This document shows positions 23,080 through 31,115 of a DNA stretch of 32,125 nt, in pieces. The position numbers and the translations under genes are program-made. The stretch comes from Muribaculaceae bacterium (lineage in GTDB: Bacteria; Bacteroidota; Bacteroidia; Bacteroidales; Muribaculaceae), in NCBI GenBank assembly GCA_017449785.1, contig JAFTFA010000072.1, positions 1 through 32,125 of the forward strand. The letters run 5' to 3'. The first letter of the stretch is position 1. Each line of letters opens with the position of its first letter. The notes beneath the pieces were generated by a model, which saw nothing but the letters and a program-made list of their open reading frames with translations, did no database searches and was not told the DNA's origin.

Positions 23080-23189
23080 TGTTTCACGGGTGCAAAGGAA
23101 CAATTTTTTGCTCAATAATCATCCAAAAAGTCCGTTAAAATGGGTGAATTGTTCATAAATCCCTGTAATTGTAAATAAATCGTGGAACA
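23080..23189. promoter_or_regulatory. Two parS-like half sites upstream of parA
   Basis: TGTTTCACG at 23080-23088 and CGTGGAACA at 23181-23189 are the two halves of a classical parS palindrome (TGTTTCACGTGGAACA-like) but lie 92 bp apart in the intergenic region. They may be coincidental or a split or decayed ParB site. Neither half continues into a full palindrome. Confidence 0.35.
23093..23100 (-). promoter_or_regulatory. Candidate parA -7 promoter element
   Basis: On the minus strand TTCCTTTG resembles TAnnTTTG (A at position 2 replaced by T), with TTTTTGG further upstream as a possible -33 box at a long spacing. It would give a 5' UTR of about 95 nt, and the first parS-like half site would overlap the start region. 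Confidence 0.35.
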
Positions 23190-23202
23190 TTCATTTTTTT
23201 GC

Positions 23203-23440
23203 TGGCAGAGTTCTGCCCAAGAGTGACAAACAATTACCTCCATCCACCACAGTAAAGTGGCCACGTCGTCGCGACGCAGCCACCAGTCGTAAACCTTAAA
23301 ACATCTTTTCTACTAATAACGGGCCGTACCTAATTTCAATAAACCTCGACCCGCTTTCTATCTGGTCTCTCACATGGCATCGGGCCCGCGACGGGGAGGC
23401 CGATGCCAGGCAATGACATGAATCCACTTTAGCAAAATTA
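23203..23440 (-). ncRNA. Candidate structured RNA or leader in the parA-M6 intergenic region
   Basis: The 650-bp gap 22993-23638 has no credible ORF but contains strong GC hairpins in an AT-rich setting: TGGCATCGG/CCGATGCCA (23375-23383 and 23400-23408), and a symmetric hairpin at 23257-23283, GTGGC-CA-CGTCG-TCG-CGACG-CA-GCCAC. A GGCAG/CTGCC stem lies near 23203-23217. On the minus strand, TAATTTTG (23440-23433) is a good -7 box just before these structures. A transcript of about 220 nt could be a regulatory RNA or a long parA leader. I recognise no Rfam family. Strand and ends are inferred. Confidence 0.3.
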
Positions 23441-23512
23441 CGTTTTTTTTCTGAATCTGAGATACAACTGCGCCTAATTGGCTCCAAAAAACAACATTTT
23501 AACTGATTTTGA

Positions 23513-23543
23513 CATTGAGAGTAAATAAAATGGTGTAATTTTG
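23513..23543 (+). promoter_or_regulatory. Candidate promoter of the first M6 metalloprotease gene
   Basis: -7 TAATTTTG at 23536-23543 fits TAnnTTTG. A TTG at 23515-23517 gives an 18-bp spacing and TTTTG at 23507-23511 is an alternative -33 at 24 bp. The ATG at 23639 follows a leader of about 90 nt that is A/C-rich near the start codon. Confidence 0.5.
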
Positions 23544-23638
23544 CGAGTTATTCGTTTTGGCCGGTCTCTCATCCCAGCCTACCGATAACGATAAAGAACC
23601 GGACAATAACCGAAAACAAGAACATAAACAAGACAGAA

Positions 23639-25900
23639 ATGAAAAAGTTAGCTTCTTTGCTGCTGGCAGCAGTGGCATCACTGCCCATGCTTGCCATCCC
23701 CGCCCGTCCCGGTATGGTACAGATGCCTCAACCAGACGGCACCCTGGTCACCATCAATCTCGTGGGTGACGAGTTTTATCACTTTAACACTACCGCCGAC
23801 GGTTACACCGTCCTGCTCAACGAGCAAGGCGCCTATGTCTATGCCCAGCGCGACGGCATGAACCTGGTTCCCACCACTGTCATGGCCCACGACGAGGGCA
23901 GCCGCAGTGCCGATGAACTGGCCCTGCTGGCCTCGACGCCCAAGCACCTCACCGACGAGGTTGCCATCGCCGAGTCCCACGTGCGCCGCGCCCGCCGCAG
24001 CGTCGATTTGTCTAACTTCGACTTCGACAACTTCCGCGGTTGCGTCATCTTGATTGACTTCACCGACAGGCAGTTCAGCTCCGAGAATCCTCAGGAATTC
24101 TATACCCAGATGTTCAGCAGCGAAGGCTTCACGGGTTTCTATGACGTCATCAACGACCGCGACGTGACCTGCCCCGGCAGCGTGCATGACTACTTCAAGG
24201 ACCAGTCCGATGGTGCCTTCGAGCCCCCGTTTGACGTGTATGGCCCCTATCGTGCCACCTATGGCACCAACAACACCGAGGCCAAGGCCAGCCAGTGCCA
24301 GAGCCGAACGGCACAGATCTTCAACAATGCCCTCAAGGCTGCCAACGACGATGTCGATTTCACCAAGTATGACAACAACAACGACGGCAAGATCGACATG
24401 GTCTATTTCCTGGTTGCCGGCTACTCGTCAAGCTACTCGGGCAACAACTCGGGTTACCTGTGGCCCCATGCCTCCAACCTGAGCTACACGTTCTACTCCT
24501 ATGACGGCAAGCGCATCGACCGCTATGCCAGCTCGACCGAGATCTACGGCTCGGAGCTGCCCAACTATGTCTCGGCCATCGAGGGCATCGGCACCGTGTG
24601 CCACGAGTTCAGCCACGTGCTGGGCTTGCCCGACTTCTATGATACCGACTACGAGAAGAGCGGTGGCGAAAGCCACCATCCCGGCGGATGGGACGTGATG
24701 GCCGGTGGCGCCGACTACAACTATGGCCGTCACCCCGTGGGCTACACGTTCTATGAGCGCTATGCACTGGGATGGGCCAAGGCCACTACCATCGACAGCG
24801 AGGGCTCCTACACGCTCGAGCCCGTGAACACCGCTCGCGAGGGCTACATCCTGCGCACCCCGGTGAACAACGAGTTCTTCACCATCGAGAACCGCCAGAA
24901 GACCGGCTGGGACGCCTATATTCCCGGCCATGGCATGCTCGTGACCCGCGTGGACAGCACCAACGTGAGCATCTGGACCAACAACAAGGTGAACTGCAAT
25001 CCCGAGCACAACTACTTTGAGTTGCTGCGTGCCGGCAACAGCACCAGCGGTGACGACAGCAGCGACCCCTTCCCCGGCGCGATGGGCAACATCATGATTA
25101 CCAACGAGACCTCTCCCAGCCTGGCCACCTGGTCCGGCATGGGCAATGACTTCAACATCGTGGGCATCAACGAGAAAAACGGCATCATCACCTTCAACGT
25201 CGCTGAGGAAGGATCGTTGCAGGTACTCGTCGAGGACTTTGAGACCATGCCTGTCTCGACCAGCACCACCGACAAGGACGTGGAGGGCGCATTTGCCACC
25301 TGGTCGTTCAACAAGTCTGGCGTTCGCGCTCCCGGCGAGGACAAGGCCAACGACGAGAACAGCGTGATGATGAAGCTGCCCAGCATGTTCTACAGCACGA
25401 CTCCGGTTTACTACAACTTCTACATGGCCAGCATGACGGTATTCAACCCGTCATCGACTGTAGCCAAGTTCTCGCTCGAGTATGCCCTCGAGGACGACGA
25501 GAACGGCAACCCCATCTGGATCACCGCTCTCAGCGCCAAGGGCGAGAACACGGCCGAAGCCCCTGCCAAGAGCAAGAGCAACGTCTACTGGCTGCTGGAC
25601 CTGAACAACCACCAGCCTGCCCGATTCAGAATCTATGAGAAGGCTGGCCACAAGACAACCGCCAACTATGTCGATGACCTGACCCTGTACTACAAGGGCG
25701 AGGAGGGCGGCCCCATCGAGGAGAAGCCTGGTGACGTCAATGCCGACGGCGAGGTGAACATTGCCGACGCCAACTTGGCCATCGATATCATCCTGGGCGG
25801 CACTACCGATGCCGAGACCAAGAAGCGTGCCGACGTCAACAACGACAGCGAGGTGAGCCTTGCCGACGTGAACAAGATCATCGACTTGATCCTCAACTGA
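23639..25900 (+). CDS. Secreted M6-family metalloprotease with C-terminal dockerin-like domain (paralogue 1)
   Basis: A 753-aa exported zinc protease. The signal peptide is MKKLASLLLAAVASLPMLA. A conserved prodomain follows, with PDGTLVTINLVGDEFYHF and DGYTVLLNEQGAYVYA. The M6-like catalytic domain (about 130-480) has HEFSHVLGLPD with zinc-binding His at 322 and 326 and Asp332 as in HExxHxxGxxD, WDVMAGG as the Met-turn region, and GYTFYERYALGWAKA. A beta-sandwich domain (about 530-690) follows, then dockerin-like calcium repeats from about 698: GDVNADGEVNIADANLAI and ADVNNDSEVSLADVNKII. It is the first of three tandem relatives and ends in its own terminator. The dockerin suggests attachment to a surface partner or calcium-stabilised folding. 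The substrate is unknown. Confidence 0.9.
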   Translation: MKKLASLLLAAVASLPMLAIPARPGMVQMPQPDGTLVTINLVGDEFYHFNTTADGYTVLLNEQGAYVYAQRDGMNLVPTTVMAHDEGSRSADELALLASTPKHLTDEVAIAESHVRRARRSVDLSNFDFDNFRGCVILIDFTDRQFSSENPQEFYTQMFSSEGFTGFYDVINDRDVTCPGSVHDYFKDQSDGAFEPPFDVYGPYRATYGTNNTEAKASQCQSRTAQIFNNALKAANDDVDFTKYDNNNDGKIDMVYFLVAGYSSSYSGNNSGYLWPHASNLSYTFYSYDGKRIDRYASSTEIYGSELPNYVSAIEGIGTVCHEFSHVLGLPDFYDTDYEKSGGESHHPGGWDVMAGGADYNYGRHPVGYTFYERYALGWAKATTIDSEGSYTLEPVNTAREGYILRTPVNNEFFTIENRQKTGWDAYIPGHGMLVTRVDSTNVSIWTNNKVNCNPEHNYFELLRAGNSTSGDDSSDPFPGAMGNIMITNETSPSLATWSGMGNDFNIVGINEKNGIITFNVAEEGSLQVLVEDFETMPVSTSTTDKDVEGAFATWSFNKSGVRAPGEDKANDENSVMMKLPSMFYSTTPVYYNFYMASMTVFNPSSTVAKFSLEYALEDDENGNPIWITALSAKGENTAEAPAKSKSNVYWLLDLNNHQPARFRIYEKAGHKTTANYVDDLTLYYKGEEGGPIEEKPGDVNADGEVNIADANLAIDIILGGTTDAETKKRADVNNDSEVSLADVNKIIDLILN

Positions 25901-25948
25901 TCAATCAACCTGAATGTTTTTTAATTAACGTTTTTTTATTATGAATAG

Positions 25949-25999
25949 AGGGACTTCGGCCTATCTTCCAGTAGCCACTGGTGATTGCCTGAAGTCCCT
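25949..25999 (+). terminator. Hairpin terminator between M6 paralogues 1 and 2
   Basis: AGGGACTTC (25949-25957) pairs with GAAGTCCCT (25991-25999), with a nested CCAGT/ACTGG hairpin (25968-25972 and 25977-25981); a T-rich tract follows (TTATCTGTCATTTT). Confidence 0.65.
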
Positions 26000-26029
26000 T
26001 ATCTGTCATTTTAATGTAAGGAAAAGCAA

Positions 26030-28246
26030 ATGAAGAAAAAGTTTTTACTATTGCTCATGGCCCTGCTGGCCGTCATGCCGGCCAGCGCCATTCCCGCCGA
26101 CCCCACTCCAGTGAAGGTCACCCAGCCCGATGGCTCACAACTCACCGTCACCCTGCATGGTGACGAGTTCTTCCACTTCACCACCACCGTGGACGGCTAC
26201 ACCGTTGTGAAAGATGCCATCGGGAACTACACCTATGCCCGGCTCGACGGCGACCGCCTGGTGCCCAGTGGCCGCATTGCCAGGGACCCGGCACAGCGCA
26301 GCGGTGCCGACCGCGCCTTCCTCAACACGGTTCCCAAGGGGCTCACCAGCACCGCCATGCGGCAATCAGGCCAGCAGCGGCTGGGACGCCGCAATGCGGC
26401 AATGCGCCGCGTGGGAGCCGAGGGGATGATGGACTATGACAACTTCCGCGGTCTGATCATTCTCATCAACTACAACGACAAGCGGTTCTCGATGAGGAAT
26501 CCCGATCAATTCTACGACGACATGGTCAACACGCCCGACTTCACGGGCTACACGCTCAACAACCGGTTCGTCAGCATGACGGGCAGCGTGCGTGACTACT
26601 TCTATGATAACTCCAATCACATCTTCGACCCCAAGTTCGACGTTGTGGGGCCGGTCAACGTGAACTATTCCTGCACCCATCCCGGCGGCACCGCCCATGC
26701 CGAGGACGTCTTCTATGCCGCGCTCGACTCGATCGACGGCTCGATCGACTTCAACGACTATGACATCGACGGCGACGGCTTTGTCGATATGGTATTCTTC
26801 CTGGTGGCAGGTTTCTCGGCCAACTATGGCGGCAACAACGAGAACTACCTGTGGCCCCACATGTACTACCTCTACTGGGCACCGCCCCACGACGGCGTGC
26901 GCTTCGGCCTGTATGCCTGCTCGACCGAGATTGCCGGCTGGCAGGGCTATTACAGCGACGTGAACGGCATCGGCACCTTCTGCCACGAGTTCGGCCATGT
27001 GCTGGGCCTGCCCGACCTCTATGACACCGACTACAGCGACAGCGGCGGCGAGAGCCTGAACCCCGGCGAGTGGTCAATCATGGCAGGCGGCAGCGGCAGC
27101 AACTTTGGCCGCAATCCGGTGGGCTACAGCCTCTATGAGCGCTATGCCCTGGGATTCACCACGCCCGAGGTGCTGAGCGAGGCAGGCAACTACGAGATAC
27201 AGCCGCTCGACACGTCCAACAAGGGCTATCGCCTGAACACCCCCAACGAGAACGAGTTCTTCCTCATCGAGAACCGCCAGGGCGGCAAGTGGGACCGCTA
27301 CCTGCCCGGCCACGGCATGATGGTGGCACGTGTCGATTCCACCAGCGAGGAGATCTGGTGGCGCAACGAGGTGAACTGCAATCCCAGCCACATGTACTTT
27401 GAACTGCTCCGCGCCGACTATAACGGCCGCGACAGTGAGTATGACCCGTTCCCCGGGGCATCTGGCGTGACGGCCATCAGCAACTTTACCACCCCCAGCC
27501 TGCTCACGTGGGACAGGAGCTTCAACGACTACTCCATCCACGATATCGCCGAGCAGGACAATATCATCACCTTCACGCTCGAGTCAGACACCTCGATCCT
27601 CAACATTGTGGAGGACTTCGAGGCCATGCCGGCCACTACCGACGTGGCGGCTAAGGGTGTCCTGGGTGTATATAGCAAGTGGGACTTCAGCAAGTGTGCC
27701 GTTGTTGATGTCACCGACCTGGAATCGGGCAACGGCAACCATGCCGTAGCGATGAAGAAGCCCAGCATGGTGGCTACCTCCAAGCCGCTCAACATCATCC
27801 CCTACTCGGTCAAGTACACAGTCTATAACCCGACCTCGAGCGCGGCCAACTTCAGGCTCTCCTACTCGGTGGACAGCGGCAAGACGTGGTTGGCTCCCGA
27901 ACAGGGAGTGCTCAAGTTGGCGGCCAAGACATCGGGGTCGACAGCGGTGAGCCTGCCCTATGACAAGCCCATCATGATCCGCATCAACCAGACGGCCGGC
28001 AGTGACAAGGCTTACTGCTACCTCGATGACATCCAGCTCTTCTACCAGGATACCTGGGGACCCGAGATCACCGTGGGTGACGTGAACGCCGACGGCGAGA
28101 TCAATATCGCCGATGCCAATACCGTCATTGCCATCGTCCTGGGCGACGACAGCGAGCACGCTGCCAATGCCGATGTCAATGGTGATGGCGAAATCAATGT
28201 CGCCGACGTCAATGCCGTCATCGACTTGATTCTTAAAAGCTACTGA
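26030..28246 (+). CDS. Secreted M6-family metalloprotease with C-terminal dockerin-like domain (paralogue 2)
   Basis: A 738-aa paralogue of the previous gene. The signal peptide MKKKFLLLLMALLAVMPASA is directly followed by the prodomain PDGSQLTVTLHGDEFFHF and DGYTVVKDAIGNYTYARL. The catalytic motif is HEFGHVLGLPD (His319, His323), with the Met-turn WSIMAGG and GYSLYERYALGF. The C-terminus has a beta-sandwich and two clean dockerin-type calcium repeats from about 683, GDVNADGEINIADANTVI and ADVNGDGEINVADVNAVI, before LILKSY. The zinc site is intact, so it is likely active. It starts 30 bp after the terminator of paralogue 1, and no strong promoter is evident, so it may depend on readthrough or on an unrecognised promoter. 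Confidence 0.9.
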   Translation: MKKKFLLLLMALLAVMPASAIPADPTPVKVTQPDGSQLTVTLHGDEFFHFTTTVDGYTVVKDAIGNYTYARLDGDRLVPSGRIARDPAQRSGADRAFLNTVPKGLTSTAMRQSGQQRLGRRNAAMRRVGAEGMMDYDNFRGLIILINYNDKRFSMRNPDQFYDDMVNTPDFTGYTLNNRFVSMTGSVRDYFYDNSNHIFDPKFDVVGPVNVNYSCTHPGGTAHAEDVFYAALDSIDGSIDFNDYDIDGDGFVDMVFFLVAGFSANYGGNNENYLWPHMYYLYWAPPHDGVRFGLYACSTEIAGWQGYYSDVNGIGTFCHEFGHVLGLPDLYDTDYSDSGGESLNPGEWSIMAGGSGSNFGRNPVGYSLYERYALGFTTPEVLSEAGNYEIQPLDTSNKGYRLNTPNENEFFLIENRQGGKWDRYLPGHGMMVARVDSTSEEIWWRNEVNCNPSHMYFELLRADYNGRDSEYDPFPGASGVTAISNFTTPSLLTWDRSFNDYSIHDIAEQDNIITFTLESDTSILNIVEDFEAMPATTDVAAKGVLGVYSKWDFSKCAVVDVTDLESGNGNHAVAMKKPSMVATSKPLNIIPYSVKYTVYNPTSSAANFRLSYSVDSGKTWLAPEQGVLKLAAKTSGSTAVSLPYDKPIMIRINQTAGSDKAYCYLDDIQLFYQDTWGPEITVGDVNADGEINIADANTVIAIVLGDDSEHAANADVNGDGEINVADVNAVIDLILKSY

Positions 28247-28262
28247 TCCTGAATCATTCTGG

Positions 28263-28304
28263 GGGGGCTTCTACCACGATCGTGAAGCAAAGATAGAAGC
28301 CCCC
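28263..28304 (+). terminator. Hairpin terminator between M6 paralogues 2 and 3
   Basis: GGGGGCTTCTA (28263-28273) pairs over 11 bp with TAGAAGCCCCC (28294-28304), with a 20-nt loop. The following sequence is AT-rich but not a long T run. Confidence 0.7.
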
Positions 28305-28412
28305 TATTAAATTGATACAACTTTAACCTTTTATAACTTGAACCTTAATAATAAAACTTGAATTTAAAGTATTAATATTATAGTATATTAACTAACTTAA
28401 CTTTTCTACGGT

Positions 28413-30659
28413 ATGAGAAACACTTTGATGTTACTTGTAATGGGATTGATGTGCTTAACGGCCCGTTCAGTCCCCGCCGATCCGACCCCAGGCCGGATTG
28501 TCCAGCCCGATGGAACGACGCTCACCGTGACACTGCATGGTGACGAGTTCTTTAACTACCTGACGACCAGCGACGGCTACACTGTGGTCAAGAACGAGGC
28601 AGGCTATTACACCTATGCCCGCCTCAGCGGTAACCGCCTGGTTCCGGGTGACCTCATCGCCCGCGATGAGTCACAGCGCTCTGCAGCCGACCGTGCTGCC
28701 CTCTCCAGCCTGCCCAAGAGGCTCACCAGCAACTTGATGAGACAAGATGGCAAGAAAATGATGAATCACCGCAACGATCTGCTGCGCGGCATCGGTGCCG
28801 GTGGTCACATGGACTACAGCAAGTTCCGCGGCTTGATCATCTTGATCAACTACACAGACAAGAAATTTGAGGACTACATCCCTTCCAACTACACGCCGCT
28901 CGGCTTCTACAACGACATGGTCAACGGCCATGACTACAAGGGCTTCACGTTGCCAGCGGGAACCAAGGTGGAATGCATGGGCAGTGTGCGTGACTACTAC
29001 TACGACAACTCGTTCCAGCAGTTCGACCCGCAATTCGACATTCTGGGTCCCGTGGATGTCCCCTTCGCCAGCACCGATGCCCATCAGTTCAGGTGCGACT
29101 CCATCTTCTTTGCTGCCCTCCAGGCACTTGACCCGGAGGTGGACTTCAGCCAGTATGACACCGATGAGGACGGCACTGCCGACATGGTATTCTTCCTCGT
29201 GGCCGGTCATGGCTCGGACTACAGCACCAACAACAGGGACTACCTGTGGCCCCACATGAAGGACTTCACCGAGTCTCCCGTGCTCGATGGCGTGAACTTC
29301 AAGCTCTATGCCTGCTCCACCGGCATGATCGGCGAGGAGGGCGACTACATCGTGTACAACAACATCGCCGGCATCGGCACCTTCTGCCACGAGTTCAGCC
29401 ACTGCCTGGGACTGCCCGACTTCTATGACACCGACAATGACGGCAGCGGCGGTGTCAATCACCAGTACCCCTTGACCTGGTCGATCATGGCCAGCGGTTT
29501 CAAGACCAACAACGGCCGCAACCCTGCGGGCTACAGCCTGTATGAGCGCTATGCCCTGGGCTTTGCACAGCCCACCTTTATCGAGGGCGAGGGCACCATC
29601 TCGGTGCCTGCTCTGGAAAAGAGCAACATGGGCTACCGCCTCAACACGGCCAACAAGGACGAGTACTTCCTCATCGAGAACCGCCAGCGCATCAAGTGGG
29701 ACAAGAACCTGCCGGGTCCCGGCATGCTGATCTTCCGCGTCGATTCGACCAACGTCGAGGTATGGGAGAACAATCTGGTCAATGCCAACCCCAACCACAA
29801 TTACTATGAGTTGCTCCGTGCCAACTTCAACGGCATGAACGACAGTCCGCGCGACCCCTTCCCCGGCACCTCCAACGTGACCTTGATCTCCAACGCCACC
29901 CAGCCCAACCTGCGCACCTGGGACGGCCAGTTGAGCGACTATGCCTTTGTCAACATCACCGAGGCCGACAGCATCATCACCTTTGACGTCGTGATCGACA
30001 AGTCCAAGAGCGCTATCGAGGACTTCGAGAAGATGCCCGTGGGAGCCACCCTCAACGAGCGCGGTGTTGCCGGCGTTTACGCCAACTGGGACTTCTACAA
30101 CTGCGCCGTTGTCGATACTGCCCAGGTGGGTGAAGGCCACGTCGTTGCCATGAGAAACGGCAGCTACTTCAACACCGTCGAGAACCTGAACAAGATTCCC
30201 AAGGTCGTCCGCATCTCGATCTACAACCCCACGTCGACGGGTATCATGATCACGCCACAGTACTCCATCAACAATGGCCAGCGCTGGAAAGGACTGGACG
30301 TCTATCCCTATGACTTCTACGTCCCCGCCGGCTCATCCACTGTAGCCACCATCACCAGCTTCCCCACCGACAAACCCATGATGATGCGCATCAAGCAGAC
30401 GTCAGGCAGCAGTTCGGAATATTGCTTCATCGATGACATCGAGATCTGCTACGAGGAGACCTGGGAGCCCGAGTTCATCTTGGGCGACGTGAACGACGAC
30501 GGCTTGGTCAATATCAAGGACGTGACAGCGCTCATCAACTATCTGTTGAACGGTGACGAGAGCCTCATCAACATCAATGCCGCTAATGTCAAGGAAGACG
30601 ACATCGTCAACATCGGCGATGTTACCGCCCTAATCAACCTGTTGTTGAAGAACTCTTAA
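28413..30659 (+). CDS. Secreted M6-family metalloprotease with degenerate C-terminal dockerin-like domain (paralogue 3)
   Basis: A 748-aa relative, closer to paralogue 2 than to 1. The signal peptide is MRNTLMLLVMGLMCLTARS; the prodomain holds PDGTTLTVTLHGDEFFNYL and DGYTVVKNEAGYYTYARL. The catalytic motif is HEFSHCLGLPD (His326, His330), and the Met-turn region reads WSIMASGF. The dockerin region starts at about 691: GDVNDDGLVNIKDVTALI is a good calcium repeat, but the second, NVKEDDIVNIGDVTALI, lost the first Asp and the usual Gly, so it may bind calcium poorly. The start is at 28413 after an AT-rich leader, and it ends in a strong terminator. Confidence 0.9.
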   Translation: MRNTLMLLVMGLMCLTARSVPADPTPGRIVQPDGTTLTVTLHGDEFFNYLTTSDGYTVVKNEAGYYTYARLSGNRLVPGDLIARDESQRSAADRAALSSLPKRLTSNLMRQDGKKMMNHRNDLLRGIGAGGHMDYSKFRGLIILINYTDKKFEDYIPSNYTPLGFYNDMVNGHDYKGFTLPAGTKVECMGSVRDYYYDNSFQQFDPQFDILGPVDVPFASTDAHQFRCDSIFFAALQALDPEVDFSQYDTDEDGTADMVFFLVAGHGSDYSTNNRDYLWPHMKDFTESPVLDGVNFKLYACSTGMIGEEGDYIVYNNIAGIGTFCHEFSHCLGLPDFYDTDNDGSGGVNHQYPLTWSIMASGFKTNNGRNPAGYSLYERYALGFAQPTFIEGEGTISVPALEKSNMGYRLNTANKDEYFLIENRQRIKWDKNLPGPGMLIFRVDSTNVEVWENNLVNANPNHNYYELLRANFNGMNDSPRDPFPGTSNVTLISNATQPNLRTWDGQLSDYAFVNITEADSIITFDVVIDKSKSAIEDFEKMPVGATLNERGVAGVYANWDFYNCAVVDTAQVGEGHVVAMRNGSYFNTVENLNKIPKVVRISIYNPTSTGIMITPQYSINNGQRWKGLDVYPYDFYVPAGSSTVATITSFPTDKPMMMRIKQTSGSSSEYCFIDDIEICYEETWEPEFILGDVNDDGLVNIKDVTALINYLLNGDESLININAANVKEDDIVNIGDVTALINLLLKNS

Positions 30660-30709
30660 GCCATCTCGCCCGTTAACAAACGGTCAAGAGATATAACTGA
30701 CTGATAATG

Positions 30710-30738
30710 AATTGGGAGTCCCATGAGGATTCCCAATT
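30710..30738 (+). terminator. Terminator of M6 paralogue 3
   Basis: AATTGGGAGTCC (30710-30721) pairs with GGATTCCCAATT (30727-30738), with one mismatch, followed by CCTTTT. Classical intrinsic terminator. Confidence 0.8.
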
Positions 30739-30795
30739 CCTTTTAACCCCTACCGAAATCAATTAACCAACAATAACAATTTTTTGCATTCTATT

Positions 30796-30827
30796 TTTGG
30801 TGGATAAGGGAAATGGCAGTACCTTTG
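30796..30827 (+). promoter_or_regulatory. Strong orphan promoter (-33 TTTG, 20 bp, -7 TACCTTTG)
   Basis: TTTG at 30796-30799 and TACCTTTG at 30820-30827 with 20 bp between them are a near-ideal Bacteroidetes promoter. No ORF follows; the transcript would hit a terminator about 65 bp later. Confidence 0.7.
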
Positions 30828-30832
30828 CAGCA

Positions 30833-30902
30833 AAGTTGGAAATATTAATACTATTCATCCTAAATGAACATCGCGTTGTGAAACGGGGTGTTCATTTTTT
30901 TT
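30833..30902 (+). ncRNA. Candidate small RNA of about 70 nt
   Basis: Downstream of the orphan promoter, AATGAACA (30863-30870) pairs with TGTTCATT (30889-30896), and T8 follows at 30895-30902. A promoter plus terminator with no ORF is the layout of a small RNA, though a leader remnant of a lost gene would look the same. Start point about 30833 is inferred from the -7 position. Confidence 0.45.
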
Positions 30903-31036
30903 AGGAAACGATTTAGCTATTGACCCTGAAAAGTTTTTTCAATGCAAATATCGCGAGTTAATAATTTAAAATCGCATTCTATGAGTTCGTGTAATTCGTG
31001 TTAGCCCCCGCATGGTTGGCCATTTTGAAAACAACT

Positions 31037-31078
31037 AACCCACTGAAAATCAGCATTGATGCTAAAAATCAGTGGGTT
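31037..31078 (-). terminator. Terminator of the methyltransferase operon
   Basis: AACCCACTGA (31037-31046) pairs perfectly with TCAGTGGGTT (31069-31078), with a nested AGCAT/ATGCT hairpin in the loop. On the minus strand the stem is followed by GTTAGTTGTTTTC. Between it and the small-RNA terminator (30903-31036) I see only AT-rich sequence with a 9-bp-spaced TTCGTGT tandem (30986 and 30995). Confidence 0.7.
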
Positions 31079-31115
31079 TATATAATGCGTTGTAAATCTT
31101 GAAAAAATGAATTAT

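Noticed and set aside
28671-30140. A 489-codon minus-strand ORF opposite the third metalloprotease
   Set aside because: An antisense shadow in GC-rich sequence; the plus-strand gene has a signal peptide, catalytic motif and dockerin.
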